Assembly: GCA_022749755.1 (NCBI GenBank)
Contig: CM040446.1
Coordinates: 16,368,080 to 16,432,079 of the forward strand
DNA from: Azadirachta indica
Lineage: Eukaryota; Streptophyta; Magnoliopsida; Sapindales; Meliaceae
Direction: 5' to 3'
Length of the DNA stretch: 64,000 nucleotides
The first letter of the stretch is position 1, and every line of letters begins with the position of its first letter. The position numbers were made by a program, and so were the translations under genes. The notes under the pieces were generated by a model. It was not told the origin of the DNA and did no database searches. It saw only the letters and a program-made list of their open reading frames with translations. Positions 24,219 to 35,750 of this stretch are shown here, piece by piece.

Positions 24219-27200
24219 CTAAGATATAGAGTGTCTCCTGTGTCTTGAAGATGAACCAGATGATTTAGCATCCCCCGGAGCCAATGAAGTTGGGCTTTGA
24301 GAACTTCCAGATGTCTCGGAGCTCTTCTCACCATGCCCTTTACCAACAACCCACAACTTATCAAATATTCTCCTGGACCGTGATGGCAACAACTGGAGAC
24401 CGCTTTTGCTGGTTTTGCTGTTCTTCTTAGTTAACTTCCCATTCTTCCGGTATTCTTCATCTTTCATCTTCGTTTGGCTCATCTGTTTCTTAAGAGATTT
24501 GTGATCATCTTCTACAGCTGTCTTCTCCCATTCTTCATCCGTGTTTGTTGTGGAATGTGAAGTATTGCGGAGATTGTTGCTAAGGGCATGAACCCCAGCA
24601 GCTGCTCTAACCTGCTCAAAAAAGAGTACTTGCACCACAACTCGGAGGGGCAGCCGCTCGTTCTGGGCAGCATGCATAGAGGCATCCATCGTGAGTTTCC
24701 GAACATCCATCAGCCCACAGATCTTCTTTCTTTCAGCTTTTGTCAAGCTGGGGTGTTCCTGAAGACATAGTAACCATCAGTACCTTATACGAGTAAAATC
24801 TTAACATGAGAGTTGCATCTGTATGTACAAGTTTTGCTTCTCGTTCACAAGAAAAAGAATTGTAAGAATTTCTCTTTTAAATCATTTAGACAAACACATG
24901 CTTATATGTCCATTAGGAAAATTCATGATCCTATTTCCTAATTTCAAGATTAAGCTTACATAATGGTGACTCCTGGGTAGTCTGCATGTACATTACAAAT
25001 ATGGGCAATTTTGATTTGAATCAAGTATTTGTTTGAGCTTAACTAAGACTAATGGGCCGAACAAAATTGCTGCTCTAGGAACAAAAAAGCTTACCTTCAA
25101 GTAGACGTCAATGGCTTTGTATAGTCCATCATGAATTGGTCTTCCTGACTCCGGAATTGACTGTGCCAAGTCAACGAAACTGGCCAGAGTAAGATTTGGG
25201 TCATGTGCAATTTCCTCCAGATAACCATCAATTAATTTACCAACAGCCAATACAGATCCATGCCCTAGAACAAAATCATCATCAGTTCCCTTCTCATTCC
25301 GGTCAACATCACCCAAAGCCCAACCAGACTGTTCATGCAGCATGTACTGATTCACAATACATTGCACCAACTCAACATCATAAGAAGTGTTCTGAGGAGC
25401 ACGTGCAGGGATTAACAAGTCTTTAACAGAAGCCTCGTGAAACTTTAAACTGATGCTCTTCGCAAGATCTTCCCTTGTCAAATCATCCACGCCAACCAAA
25501 ATGGAAACTTTCAACAGTTTCAGCAGAAAACTGCATGAACAACCGACACCTTTATCTGAAGGCAATAAGCAAACAATGGTTTCTACAAGAAACTTATTCC
25601 TCTGGGTTTGAGCATCAGAAACCAAAGCATCAATAGATTCTGGCAACCATCTAACAGCATAGGTTCTCAAAGCCTCCCCAATCACCGAACCATCCATTCT
25701 TCCCTTTGATTTCACAGTAATCATGACTCGCTTATAGAGATCAATCTCCAGCTCACATATGTCTTCGACCCACCAATCTTTTGGAACAGATTCAGTTCTC
25801 TCGGGAAACTTGACACCTTCCTCAATTATTCTATCAGGCACTGATAACTTCCTGTTATAAGTATAGGACCATGTCACATTGGCAGGATCTACAGAGGTTT
25901 TCGATGCAATTGAATCTATACATCTCCCGACAATCTTCAGAGCTTCAGACCATGGAAGAAGAGATTTGGTGGTTTGAAGAAGAATAATGGAATCTTTCCA
26001 GCTGCGGAATATACTCGAATTGAGAAACACTTCAATTTTAAAAATTAAGTTTCCTCGATCTAAATCCTCAGTCATCTCAAGGTACTCAGCTGCGCAACGA
26101 GCAGCTACAACATTGTAAGCATTGAGTGTAACAGTCATCCCATAGCAGAATTTTGCACAAATCTCAAAGGCTTTTGGTCCACCAGGAAAATCAACTATAT
26201 TAATTTCTTCAGAATTCTCTTCACTGGCCTTAAGCACTAGTTTATGCAACCGATTACTCTTAGACAAGAGTGGAAACTGCAAAGGTACATAAAAGCAACA
26301 AGTTTACAACCATGGGCAGACGAAGCTGTGGACAACAAAGGTAAAATGAAAATGTCCATCAAACATCTACAAAATGCTAAGTATTTTGAATGGGATATGT
26401 GACTACTTAACAACTACTTTTTATGCAAACTCAACTTGCTTGAAGAAAAAGTAAATAGCAAGAAGACTATACCTTGTGCAGGTAGAACTTCACTTCACCA
26501 ACATTTATGATGACATCTGATGCCAATTCAGATGTCACATACCTGCATGAGCAATTACATCATGATAAGCACATGGTGAAAAGAGAACTGAAAGCCCATA
26601 AATATTATCTCATCTAAAGTGAGATACCAGCAACACCTAAAGAACCCCACAGTTATCCAAATTTGCTGCATGGTTATTAGCTTAAACACTTCAAACAGAA
26701 CAGCTATATGTTTGTCATATTAAGGGCAAGTTTATCAAATTAAAATCTGTGGTTCGTCTCACAGCCAAAAATCTAGGTATACGTTGTAATCTGAAAAGAG
26801 AACAAGACGAATCTATTATGAATTCAACGGAACTTATATCTCTAAAAGCCGAGAACAAGCTATACACATAACAAAGGGCATCATTTGAGACATTTCAACC
26901 AACGAATAACTAGCACACTCCAATTGTTGGTAGTTCAGTTCCCCACTGGGTCAAGTTTTCAGTAAACACGGTTATACAAGAGGCATTAACTGGTTGATTA
27001 GTTACATCCTGTTTTTCACAAAAAGTGTAGTTGAGTTCCCAACCCATGGGCAAGCTATGATTCTAGCCCTGTTTGGACTGCAAAATGATCTCACCTGGCA
27101 TTTCTATGCCTTAAAAGCCTAAAATTTCAAACTTTACTTTTGTCCTATTTGGGAATAACATATTCTCACAATAATATTTAAATTCTTGTTATTCTTAAAA

Positions 27201-28040
27201 AGCTCTCGGAAGAATTTACCCAAATTAATTACACTAAACAACCAAAAAAAAAACAAGAGGAACCATGAGAAATCTCACATGCTCTTCCATACAAACAAAT
27301 CCAGCATCAAATTAAAATCCTTACAGTCAGACATATCATGCAGTTGAAAAATAAAGAATGGGATCATTGCATTACCAAACAAAACAATTCTCGTGACAAC
27401 TCAACAAGGTGAATAAATACCATCCAAACCCACATGCCAACTTTTTACTAAATCATGCTAAGATAATAAAATTGAAGTATAGGAAAAAGGAAACGCTAAC
27501 AGTATGTGAAATAATAATGTTTAAAGGAGAAAACTCTTAGTGATGATTAAATTCCTCTGACCCTTTATGCCTTTACCACAATTTGGACCACTAAACTCTT
27601 CAAAATGAGGACAGTTCATCAGCTGGACCACCCCCCTCAGATACCTTCCTTTTTCTTTCCCATTTTCTTCCTCTTTTTCTCACCCATCATAACAAAAACT
27701 ATAATGATAATGATACTTCTTCAAAACACCCATGTGGTTAATTTGTTACCTAGCAAAAGCAATATGAACAAAATACTTTATTTCTTAATGATAATTTCCC
27801 TTCAACAGGGTATGGTTAATTTTTTGGTTTTCCATCATTGAAGTGTTAAATAAATTTCCCAAGTACCACAGAACTAAACAAACAAGAACATACATGCATC
27901 TATAACAAAAACAAAAAAGCAAGAATCAGAAGAAGAGAGAATAGTAAAATGAGGAAATAAACTGTAAAAGTTTCTGACCTTATGCATTTGCCTTCAGCTT
28001 GAAACGCATCAGGCTTCGACCCAAGCTTCATAAACTTCAT
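24219..28040 (-). CDS. BTB/POZ-NPH3 protein of the NPY (NAKED PINS IN YUC) group
   Basis: Four exons join in frame: 28040-27979, 26542-26473, 26276-25095 and 24758-24219, giving 617 residues. The start [14 protein letters not shown] is diagnostic of NPY/MAB4-type proteins. A BTB domain (about 22-125) includes [20 protein letters not shown] and the [12 protein letters not shown] helix. The NPH3 domain begins at [14 protein letters not shown] (Trp212-213) and runs to about 475, followed by [17 protein letters not shown]. The last ~120 residues are Lys/Ser-rich and look disordered. NPY proteins sit at the plasma membrane, pair with AGC kinases and PIN carriers, and steer auxin-driven organogenesis; BTB proteins are also candidate CUL3 adaptors. 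The neighbours suggest orthology with Arabidopsis NPY1/ENP/MAB4, but the longer tail is nearer the length I recall for NPY2, so the exact paralogue is open. Confidence 0.9.
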
Positions 28041-28760
28041 TTTGTATCACTAAATTCGCCTTAAAATGTATAAGAGAACCAAAAACCGCAGCAAATAGCC
28101 TTCAGAAAAGTTGACAAACAAGGGAACTGGGGTCTCTGTAGCCAAAACCCATCAATAGAAAACTCGTTCCTTTACTTGTTCGTAAATTCTGAGACTCTCT
28201 CTGTGTGAAACAACGAACGGAGATAAACCCAGAAACCCAAAACCAAGACTAGAAATGTTTTTATCAAAAGAATTCCTTACTTTTTTTTTTTTTCTCTCTC
28301 TCTCTCTCTCCGTGTCTCAAAGCACGCTACCACACATACAGAACATAATTACATTGGACAACCCAGCGTTATAGCACCTCCTCGAACCTCTCGCTGTTCC
28401 CATCGATTTTGAGCCTTTATGATGACATTGATGACGACACCAGACCAAATACACCATACACCAATTAAATACAACGAAGTTTACAAGATCAACGCAGAAA
28501 GAAAACGAATTAACAAGTAAAATACGACGTCGACGTCACAGAGAGAACAAGCTCAAAACTTGTTGGACGACAAATGGAGTTAAAATTTAAAAAAAAAAGA
28601 AAAAAGTTCTTCCTTTCTCTCTCTTAATCTCTATATCACTTATATCAAATCATAAATTCTCGCCGCCTTTGCTTTAAATCAACCTGATCTGCTAAAGATC
28701 TTTCGCTCTCTCTTTCTCTGACGCAAATCTCAAAAAATCATCTACGTGATAAATGAATGA
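28041..28760 (-). promoter_or_regulatory. 5' leader and promoter region of the NPY-type gene
   Basis: Upstream of the ATG (28040, minus strand) lies a T and CT microsatellite at about 28280-28311, which reads as a GA tract on the gene's own strand, plus further CT-rich patches near 28612-28625 and 28700-28720. Such tracts are common in plant 5' leaders and core promoters and can bind BPC/GAGA-type factors. The transcription start cannot be fixed from sequence. Confidence 0.4.
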
Positions 28761-29822
28761 TGCTGACACAGTTGTCCCTCTTTCTCTTCCCTTCCCCAAG
28801 TCTACTAGTCGTAATTCTGGCAGCAGAACAACCCAATTTAAAAACCAAAAACAAAACTTTATTTGTTTTTGCGTCGTGATTTCTATGATTTCAAATGCAA
28901 ATGCAGAAATTATGTATAAATTTTTTCCTTTTTCCGCGTGTGTGTATAGGGAGTGGTAGTAAGATGGGAGGGGGGGTGGGGGGAAGAAACTGTGTTACAG
29001 GGTGGCTCAGAAGGACTTTTTATAAGCTGCTTTTTATGCCGTTAAAGCACGCCAACTTTTGTTTTGTATTTTGCCCGTTTTGCCCTTACTTTTTATACCA
29101 AATCTCGACTGTTGCCCCCACTTCGTTTGGTTTTGTTTCAATGTTTCCTCTTTAATCGTTTCGTTTTGTTGCGTTCCCGTTTGACGCGTTGCTTGTCTTT
29201 TGACTTTTTACGCCAGTTTACGAGTTGGAAGGAAGTGTTCAGGTCTTCAAGGTATAAACTAGTATTCTAAGATCATCCATTCACAGTACGCCACGTCTGA
29301 ACGGTGTAAAAGATTATTGTTAAATTTGTTAACAATATTCGGGTCTATTATTTTTTGTGGTTCATAAGATGAGAATATAGTTTTACTATTTATAACAAAT
29401 AGGTCCCTCGCCCAACAAAATTACTCTTTATCTAGCTTAATTAATAAGCTAATACTCTTTCAGTATTTTAGTCAATTTCAATTTGAATTAGGGATAGAAT
29501 TGCCGCCGATCTGGATTTAATTCTAAACAGTTATTTGAGTAGAATTATCCCTGTAATTTGAAAGCAAAAAGTTCAAGTTAATTAATTTTTACGGTGTGTT
29601 ATACTAGTTTGATACTAATTATCGACAAAATCTAACTTGAAAAAAAAATGAGTAAAAATTTATTCGTTACAAATAAAGGAATTGTATCTTTAATTGAGAA
29701 ATTACAAAAGTTTTGGAACTCAAATGTTAGGATAGTATCGTATTCTCATATGAGAATTTAATGTGTTTGTGATTATTATTTATTAAAATTTGAATTAATT
29801 AAAATCTTGATAATTTTGTTGA

Positions 29823-29907
29823 TTTTGATAATTACAAATCCATTTTGAAGCAATTAGTTAGGAATCCGCAATGATATATAGGTCGATGTGTGATTGGGTT
29901 TGTGTAA

Positions 29908-29939
<32 letters not shown>

Positions 29940-30050
29940 TCGTATTGATTAAATATTGAAAATGTTGTACATTTTGATAATTACAAAATTCTTTTGATGC
30001 AATTAGTCAGGAATCCATATTGATACGTGTAGATATGGGATTAGATCCAA
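29823..30050. repeat. Diverged direct duplication of about 75 bp
   Basis: Two copies, about 29823-29900 and 29975-30050, share TTTTGATAATTACAAA, then a CATTTTGAAGCAATTAG-like stretch, GTCAGGAATCC and a GATATATGG-like end. An AT microsatellite lies between them. They may be arms or fragments of a small element. Confidence 0.55.
29907..29939. repeat. (TA)n microsatellite
   Basis: An alternating AT run with one AAA interruption is read directly. Confidence 0.85.
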
Positions 30051-30202
30051 CGGCTCTTAAAAATGTTAGAAAAAGTAGTAATGTCTATCTGTAGAGCAAA
30101 GTAAAGTACAGAAAAGAAAAGGCTTGGAGTGAGTTCAAGTTTATCTATAATTTTTGACATTCGGGTTTTACCCCTTATAGAGAGATTCACACGTTGAGTA
30201 CT

Positions 30203-30250
<48 letters not shown>
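30203..30250. repeat. (CTA)n trinucleotide microsatellite
   Basis: About 16 nearly perfect CTA units are read directly, ending in CTAGTAG. It is not inside a recognisable gene. Confidence 0.95.
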
Positions 30251-32160
30251 GTAGACAGAGCCATAAATGTACCATTAAAAGTTTGAGCTTGTATTTGTAT
30301 GAAAGTTATGATAGCCACATCTTGCCCATTTCTAGCTACCAGGAAAGCACTTCTGCATCTACTACGCGGTTGCTGTCTGGTGAAGTCAAAATAAATGTAA
30401 ATCTAGCCAATGCCCATGCCAATGCCAATGCGTCTGCTTCCGTTCTTATTTTTCTTTATTACTCGCATTATTTCACACCTGCAATCTTAAATTATTAGGT
30501 AAAACGTCCTATTTAAATAAGTTAAAAATTTATTGTGTGAAGCATAGATTCAATGAGTTGAGTACTAGACGAGATCGAGACAGAATAAATTTAACAAGTT
30601 AAAAGGTGATCAGCCAATCAAATGAATAATTATACTAAATGGCTGCTAGATCGGCCAATAAATTAAGTCATACCAAACAAAAGCTAGATTAATAATTAAA
30701 ACATCGACCGAAGTAGTAGAAATTTGTGAAATTTGCCAAATGTTTTCAACTAATAATACACAAAATTTCTCTTTTCTCTCTGTGTTTGCTGTCTGCAAAC
30801 AGAATCAGATGTATTTTTATTGTTTGGTGATGCAGTGGTACGTACTCGTGTTGTCAACCACTAGCAAAATCAAAAATGCAATTTTTGGCCATGTTATCTG
30901 ACATGTTCTACATCTTCTTCGACAGGGAACAATTTCTTTTCTTATATTATGATGATACTACTTGCTTAACCATACTTGTTCAATCCACAAAAGTAATAAT
31001 GCAAACTCGAGCATGTGATATCTGAGTAAAACCCCACCAAAAATAAATCATAAAAAGGACTGTCTGATCCACAGAATAAGCATATAATTTAATTAACCGA
31101 AAATGAAATGCCGGAATTTGCTCTGAAATGGGACAAAATTATGGATTTACAAACAGTCACAATTTGAGTCATTAATTTTGAAAGTGGATTGATGCCATCT
31201 TCTCGTCCTTACAATTTTCTCATTCAACTGCATGGATTTCTGATCAACTTGAACATCAATGTATATTATCCCCATGTGTAGACTTCTGAATCTGACAACC
31301 ATCTTTGGACCACTAATAATAAAAATAAAAAATATATACATATTTAACAAAAAAACATACATCCATCTTCATTACTACCTATACAAATACTTGCATGATT
31401 TAATAGCTGAAAATGTAACAGTAAAATCTCATGGAAACAACATGGTAAGTGAGGTTTTCATAGTCCCAAAACTACAGAAATGTTGGGGGGGAGGGTGGAG
31501 CAGGGGACCTAGAATGTGCATGTGCAATCAATTATCTTAATTGGCTGATCAATAACTTTGGACCAGTGCCACTTTCAACCACCAAGCTTATCATTCTTTA
31601 CAGCTGCCTCATAATTGCTCCATTCAACTACTTTTGTGTACCTTTACCCCAAATATAAGTTGAACAATTACTCAACACTCTCCAAATCAATCTCTTTTTC
31701 TAATTTTTTTGATACCCATGTGGAATCTCAAACTCAATATTTAAGTATACTTAACAACATTGCTTTACTCATCATACACAATACGAATATATAACCCAAA
31801 CTCATTATTATAACTATGCACATAAACTGTTTGTTTAATTGCCCAAAAGAGAGAATATTTGTATAAAGTTTGAAAGAAGCCACATCTTTGTCAAATGATT
31901 TTAAAGTGTGGGCTTTGAAGATAAAAATATAGTTGAAAATTTGAGGCGTGAGCATAAGCCATCCAAAATAAATGATGATTGGGACTAAATTTTCACAATT
32001 ATGATAGTGTGGATGGACTTTTTCTTAGCAATGGGCTACGTGGGGGGACCATATAGCTCCCTTTATGCCCAACCTTCACTTTAGAATAAGTTCCACAATT
32101 TAGTAATTGGTGTTGTTTGTGATACAACTTGTAGATTCTCCAGGTTTTATGCTCTTAAAG

Positions 32161-32309
32161 CTAGACATGATTGTACTAACTACTTACCCTCTTGCCTCCT
32201 CCTTATTCTTTCCCCTGCAATCACACCCAGGAATGACGTTATTTTATGTGTAGAATATACTAAATTGTAAATTATTAGAGGGTAAGTAGTTAGCACTTCC
32301 ATCATGTAG
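32161..32309. repeat. Hairpin with a 17-bp perfect inverted repeat
   Basis: Bases 32176-32192 (CTAACTACTTACCCTCT) are exactly complementary to 32277-32293, with an 84-base loop. Pairing extends imperfectly outward through CTAGACATGAT on the left and ATCATGTAG on the right. It matches no microRNA I can recall. It may be a microRNA-like precursor or a small foldback element. Confidence 0.6.
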
Positions 32310-33600
32310 AATCAATAGGGGGCATCACTTTGTTTACAGTTTTGAATCATTTATTAAGAGTTTCTTTGTAAGTGATCCAATTATATACATATTATATAAC
32401 ATGCATGTTCATGCTTAATTATTGAAACTATAAGAAAAGACTTTGATTAAACTATCCTTTACACCTTATAATATTATAAACATTTAAATTTAGTTTTAAG
32501 TGAGAACCATTCTATAATACAATAGTTTCACATTCTTTTTTTTTTTTCACAATTTTATTTAATATTGTGAGAGAAGATTTCTCTCTAATATGAGAGTAAA
32601 CTTAATTTGTTGAAACATGTTTTTTAATTAGATTATAATAAATTTGATTTAATTAATTTTGTTGATTCTAATCATCTGTTCCTCAATATATAGATTAAGT
32701 GGTTTATTTCATATATCACTCTCTAAATTTATAATAACAGAGAAGAATTGAGATGAAAAAAGTACAGTTAACTTTTACTCAATGTATAATTTTACTTAAC
32801 AACTACTAATATTACAAGATTTAGTAATAATTCGTGTATTTAAACTCTAAATGGTTAAACTTACGTTTGAAACCGTGTGGTTTTACCATGTATTATGTTT
32901 TCAAAGTTCAACAATTTACAATATTTGATAAACATCCGATTTACTTAATAACTAATATGTAGCATACACTAATACATTTATTATATATGACAGTCAGTGA
33001 TTTTATTTTAATAAACACAGTTCGAGAGTTTTAATATAACAATGCCAAACACAGGCTTAATAAATGGTGATCTCAATATCAGAGTGGCAATCCCCATAGA
33101 TTAAAAATGAGGGCACCTCAATTTTGAGGTTATGTTCCTTCAAGAATCAAACATATTCCCAATATCACGCGTGCATGTCATGGATTTTCGTGCACATTCC
33201 ATGCCGCATATAACCGTGAATATTCAAACAAAGTGCAGAAGACAACGCAGCCTTGTCCAGCATTAATCTTGAAAGCAACTAAGCACCCGGAGATGACATC
33301 CTTTCACACCTCCAACTCATGCAGCAACTGTAGCACACAGTTTCTTTTTCCCACGTAATGACACCAAAAGAAAGAGAAATTTCAATCAAGAGAAGAGGAA
33401 GAAGAAATCGACAAATTTGAAGGAATAAAAACTTTTTTTATTCTATTTTGGACTTTAATTTGTATTTTTGTCCCAAAAAAATAAAAATGATGGTGCAATG
33501 TCCAACTTTCTTTTTTTTCACATTTTTCCAGAACACACGGAAAAAGAGAAACCAATTGTCAGACACCGAAAGATTTGCTATTGTTCTATGGATTAGGTTG

Positions 33601-33710
33601 AACTGGGCCTAAACAAAATTTCTAAATACACCTACAGACAATCCGTTCATCACCAGATATAGGTGTCTATGGATCTTAACAGGTGTATTTAGAGTTTTGT
33701 GGGCTAACGA
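33601..33710. repeat. Small imperfect foldback
   Basis: CTAAATACACCT (33622-33633) is complementary to AGGTGTATTTAG (33681-33692). The match extends imperfectly outward through AACAAAATTT and GTTTTGTGGGC. This resembles a very small foldback element or hairpin. Confidence 0.5.
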
Positions 33711-34104
33711 AGAGTTGTCGTCTTTTGATTTGGGTATACCTAGAAATTGAAGGCGCTAGTGAATGGTTTTTTCAAGGTCTTAACTGGCCCAATTTTGTAC
33801 CTAAGAGACCCGAAAAAAAATTACCTACATGGGGACACTTTTCATTTTCTGCACGTTAATTATATGTTATAATACAAGAGAGAGTTTTAGTGGACAGACT
33901 CAAGTGGCAAATGAGCCGCGTCAGACCGCTTTTCACTTTCTATACATATAATGGAAGAGAGAGTTTTAGTGGTAAGATTGGAGATGGTAAATGGGCCGGG
34001 TCAAGTTAGATCGAAATGCCAAATCTGTAAGCGGAGTTTGACACGAGTTCATGATGGACAGTGCTGGCCCGCAGGCCTTCACCTTTCAATTTAAAAAAAT
34101 TTTG

Positions 34105-34175
34105 CTATTTTTACAATTCAAACTCAATACTTTAGATAACATGAATAATAATTTCACCACTAAACCAACTTAATT
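34105..34175 (-). mobile_element. tRNA-derived SINE-like head (minus strand)
   Basis: Read on the minus strand, TTGGTTTAGTGGTGA resembles a pol III A box, and GAGTTTGAATTG, about 35 bases on, resembles a degenerate B box. No tRNA cloverleaf is complete, so this is a relic at best. Confidence 0.4.
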
Positions 34176-34914
34176 TACTAAACAAATTTTTTAAATAATA
34201 TATATTTGATAAAGAATATATATTTAGTAAATTTAATCAATACAATACTTTTAAATTGTTATTATTGATATAAAATAATTGTATAATTAATTGTAATTTT
34301 ATCTTTAACAATTATTTAAATATAATTTTATTACAAATTATTTTTTCATAATTGTTTGAAGGAACAATAATTATATTTTCATATCATAAATTTTTTAATT
34401 CTAATAAATATTTAATTTTTCATGAATTAATTGTTAAAAAATATAATTGACAACAGTCATCAATTTGATTGAGACAATTAAATAATTTATATAAAATATT
34501 ATCGGTAATAAAACTTTGTTAGAATAAAGTATCAAATTTAATTGATACATTTACTACAATTTCTTTATTATCCTATATAAAAAATAAATAAATAAGTGTA
34601 GCAGTAAATTATCATCTAATTTTTAATAGAATTGACAAAGTTAGATAAAATATACTAAATAAATTTTAGATTTTTTTATTTTTTTGATAATTTTACAAAA
34701 GAATTTTTATTGTAAGTGACAATATTTTACAAATATTGCATGATTGTTAATATTAAGTGTAAGATTTTTTATTTTTATAATTTTATTGATGACAATAATA
34801 ATTATAATTATTAAATTTGAATTATCTTATATTTACAATTATTTTTTTCAATATAATACTTTTAAAATTAAATATATACTTTTAGTTAAATATTATTTAT
34901 TTATATTATTTTGC

Positions 34915-34990
34915 ACATGTGAGTGGCTCAGCAGTAAGGGGTGTATGTATCATTTGTCTTTAAGCCCCTGCATTCGATCCTTGCTAATGT
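34915..34990 (+). mobile_element. tRNA-derived SINE-like head (plus strand)
   Basis: GTGGCTCAGCAGTAAGG fits an A box and GCATTCGATCCTTGC fits a B box, about 40 bases apart. This is the spacing of internal pol III promoters in plant SINEs. The acceptor stem is not complementary, so it is not a tRNA gene. Confidence 0.5.
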
Positions 34991-35750
34991 AAATATTTTA
35001 TTAATTCGTAAAGTTAAACTAAAGTCAACTTGGCCCACAGGCTGGTTCAAGCCCGGCCTGACACGCGGGCTAACTTAGGCACGGGCCCAACATAATTACT
35101 GTACTATCTAGACTTCATTTTTCCGAGCGGGCTGGCTTGATCTGGTCCATTTATTATCTCTAGACGAGACAATATATTACATCATTCATTTAATATAATA
35201 TTACTACGTATAGATTTATTTAAAATTAATATATAAATAATAATGTTATTAACACGTGAAAAAAATAAAATAAAAAATGTATAAGACAATTTTAATGAAT
35301 ATTATTAGTAAAGTTCATTTTCCCTATCATTTAAACAAAATTTAGAAATTATTATCCGAAATTTATTTATTTATTTATTTATTTTTTTTTACAACTAAAT
35401 TATCTAAAAATATGATAGATAACATTATTTTAATACCTTCTAATAGAAATAGCTAAATTCACCGACGATCTTCATGGTGGGACCCGCACCAAATTGACTA
35501 ACATACACACAAAACGCAAACGTGTCAAGATCAGAGCAAATCACCACGACTTACCGTACCAAATCAAACAGGAGATAAAACGGAGATCCTCGATCTACCA
35601 GTAGTGCATACCCAGCTTTGTTTCCCTTTCTTCGCTTTCCTCCTTAAAATCACAACGCAAACAAACAACACGCTCAAAAACTCCAGATCTAAAAATTTCC
35701 TCCTCTCTCTTTCTCTCGTAACAGAGAGTTTCTTCTCTAAAAAATAAGCC

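Larger units (their letters stand above)
28761..33600. other. Gene-free AT-rich intergenic DNA
   Basis: I find no gene. Short open frames here have no family resemblance and sit in low-complexity sequence. Separately listed are an AT microsatellite, a diverged direct duplication near 29.82-30.05 kb, a CTA microsatellite and a 17-bp perfect inverted repeat near 32.2 kb. Poly-G patches occur near 28970-28985 and 31484-31496. Confidence 0.5.
33711..35750. other. Intergenic DNA with GC-rich repeat fragments, then TMN promoter
   Basis: Two islands rich in GCCCG/GGCCC words (about 33900-34080 and 35030-35160) flank very AT-rich DNA. They look like dispersed plant repeat sequence, not genes. A diverged direct duplication of about 90 bp (near 33835-33930 and 33930-34020, both with AGAGAGTTTTAGTGG) is visible. 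The last ~250 bases, with CTCTCTCTTTCTCT, are the leader of the nine-transmembrane gene. Confidence 0.45.

Noticed and set aside
30203..30250. CRISPR-like or satellite array
   Set aside because: It is a simple CTA trinucleotide run with no spacers. No CRISPR array is present in this eukaryotic window.
34915..34990. Possible tRNA gene
   Set aside because: A- and B-box words exist but no acceptor stem or anticodon loop pairs, so it is at best a SINE head.
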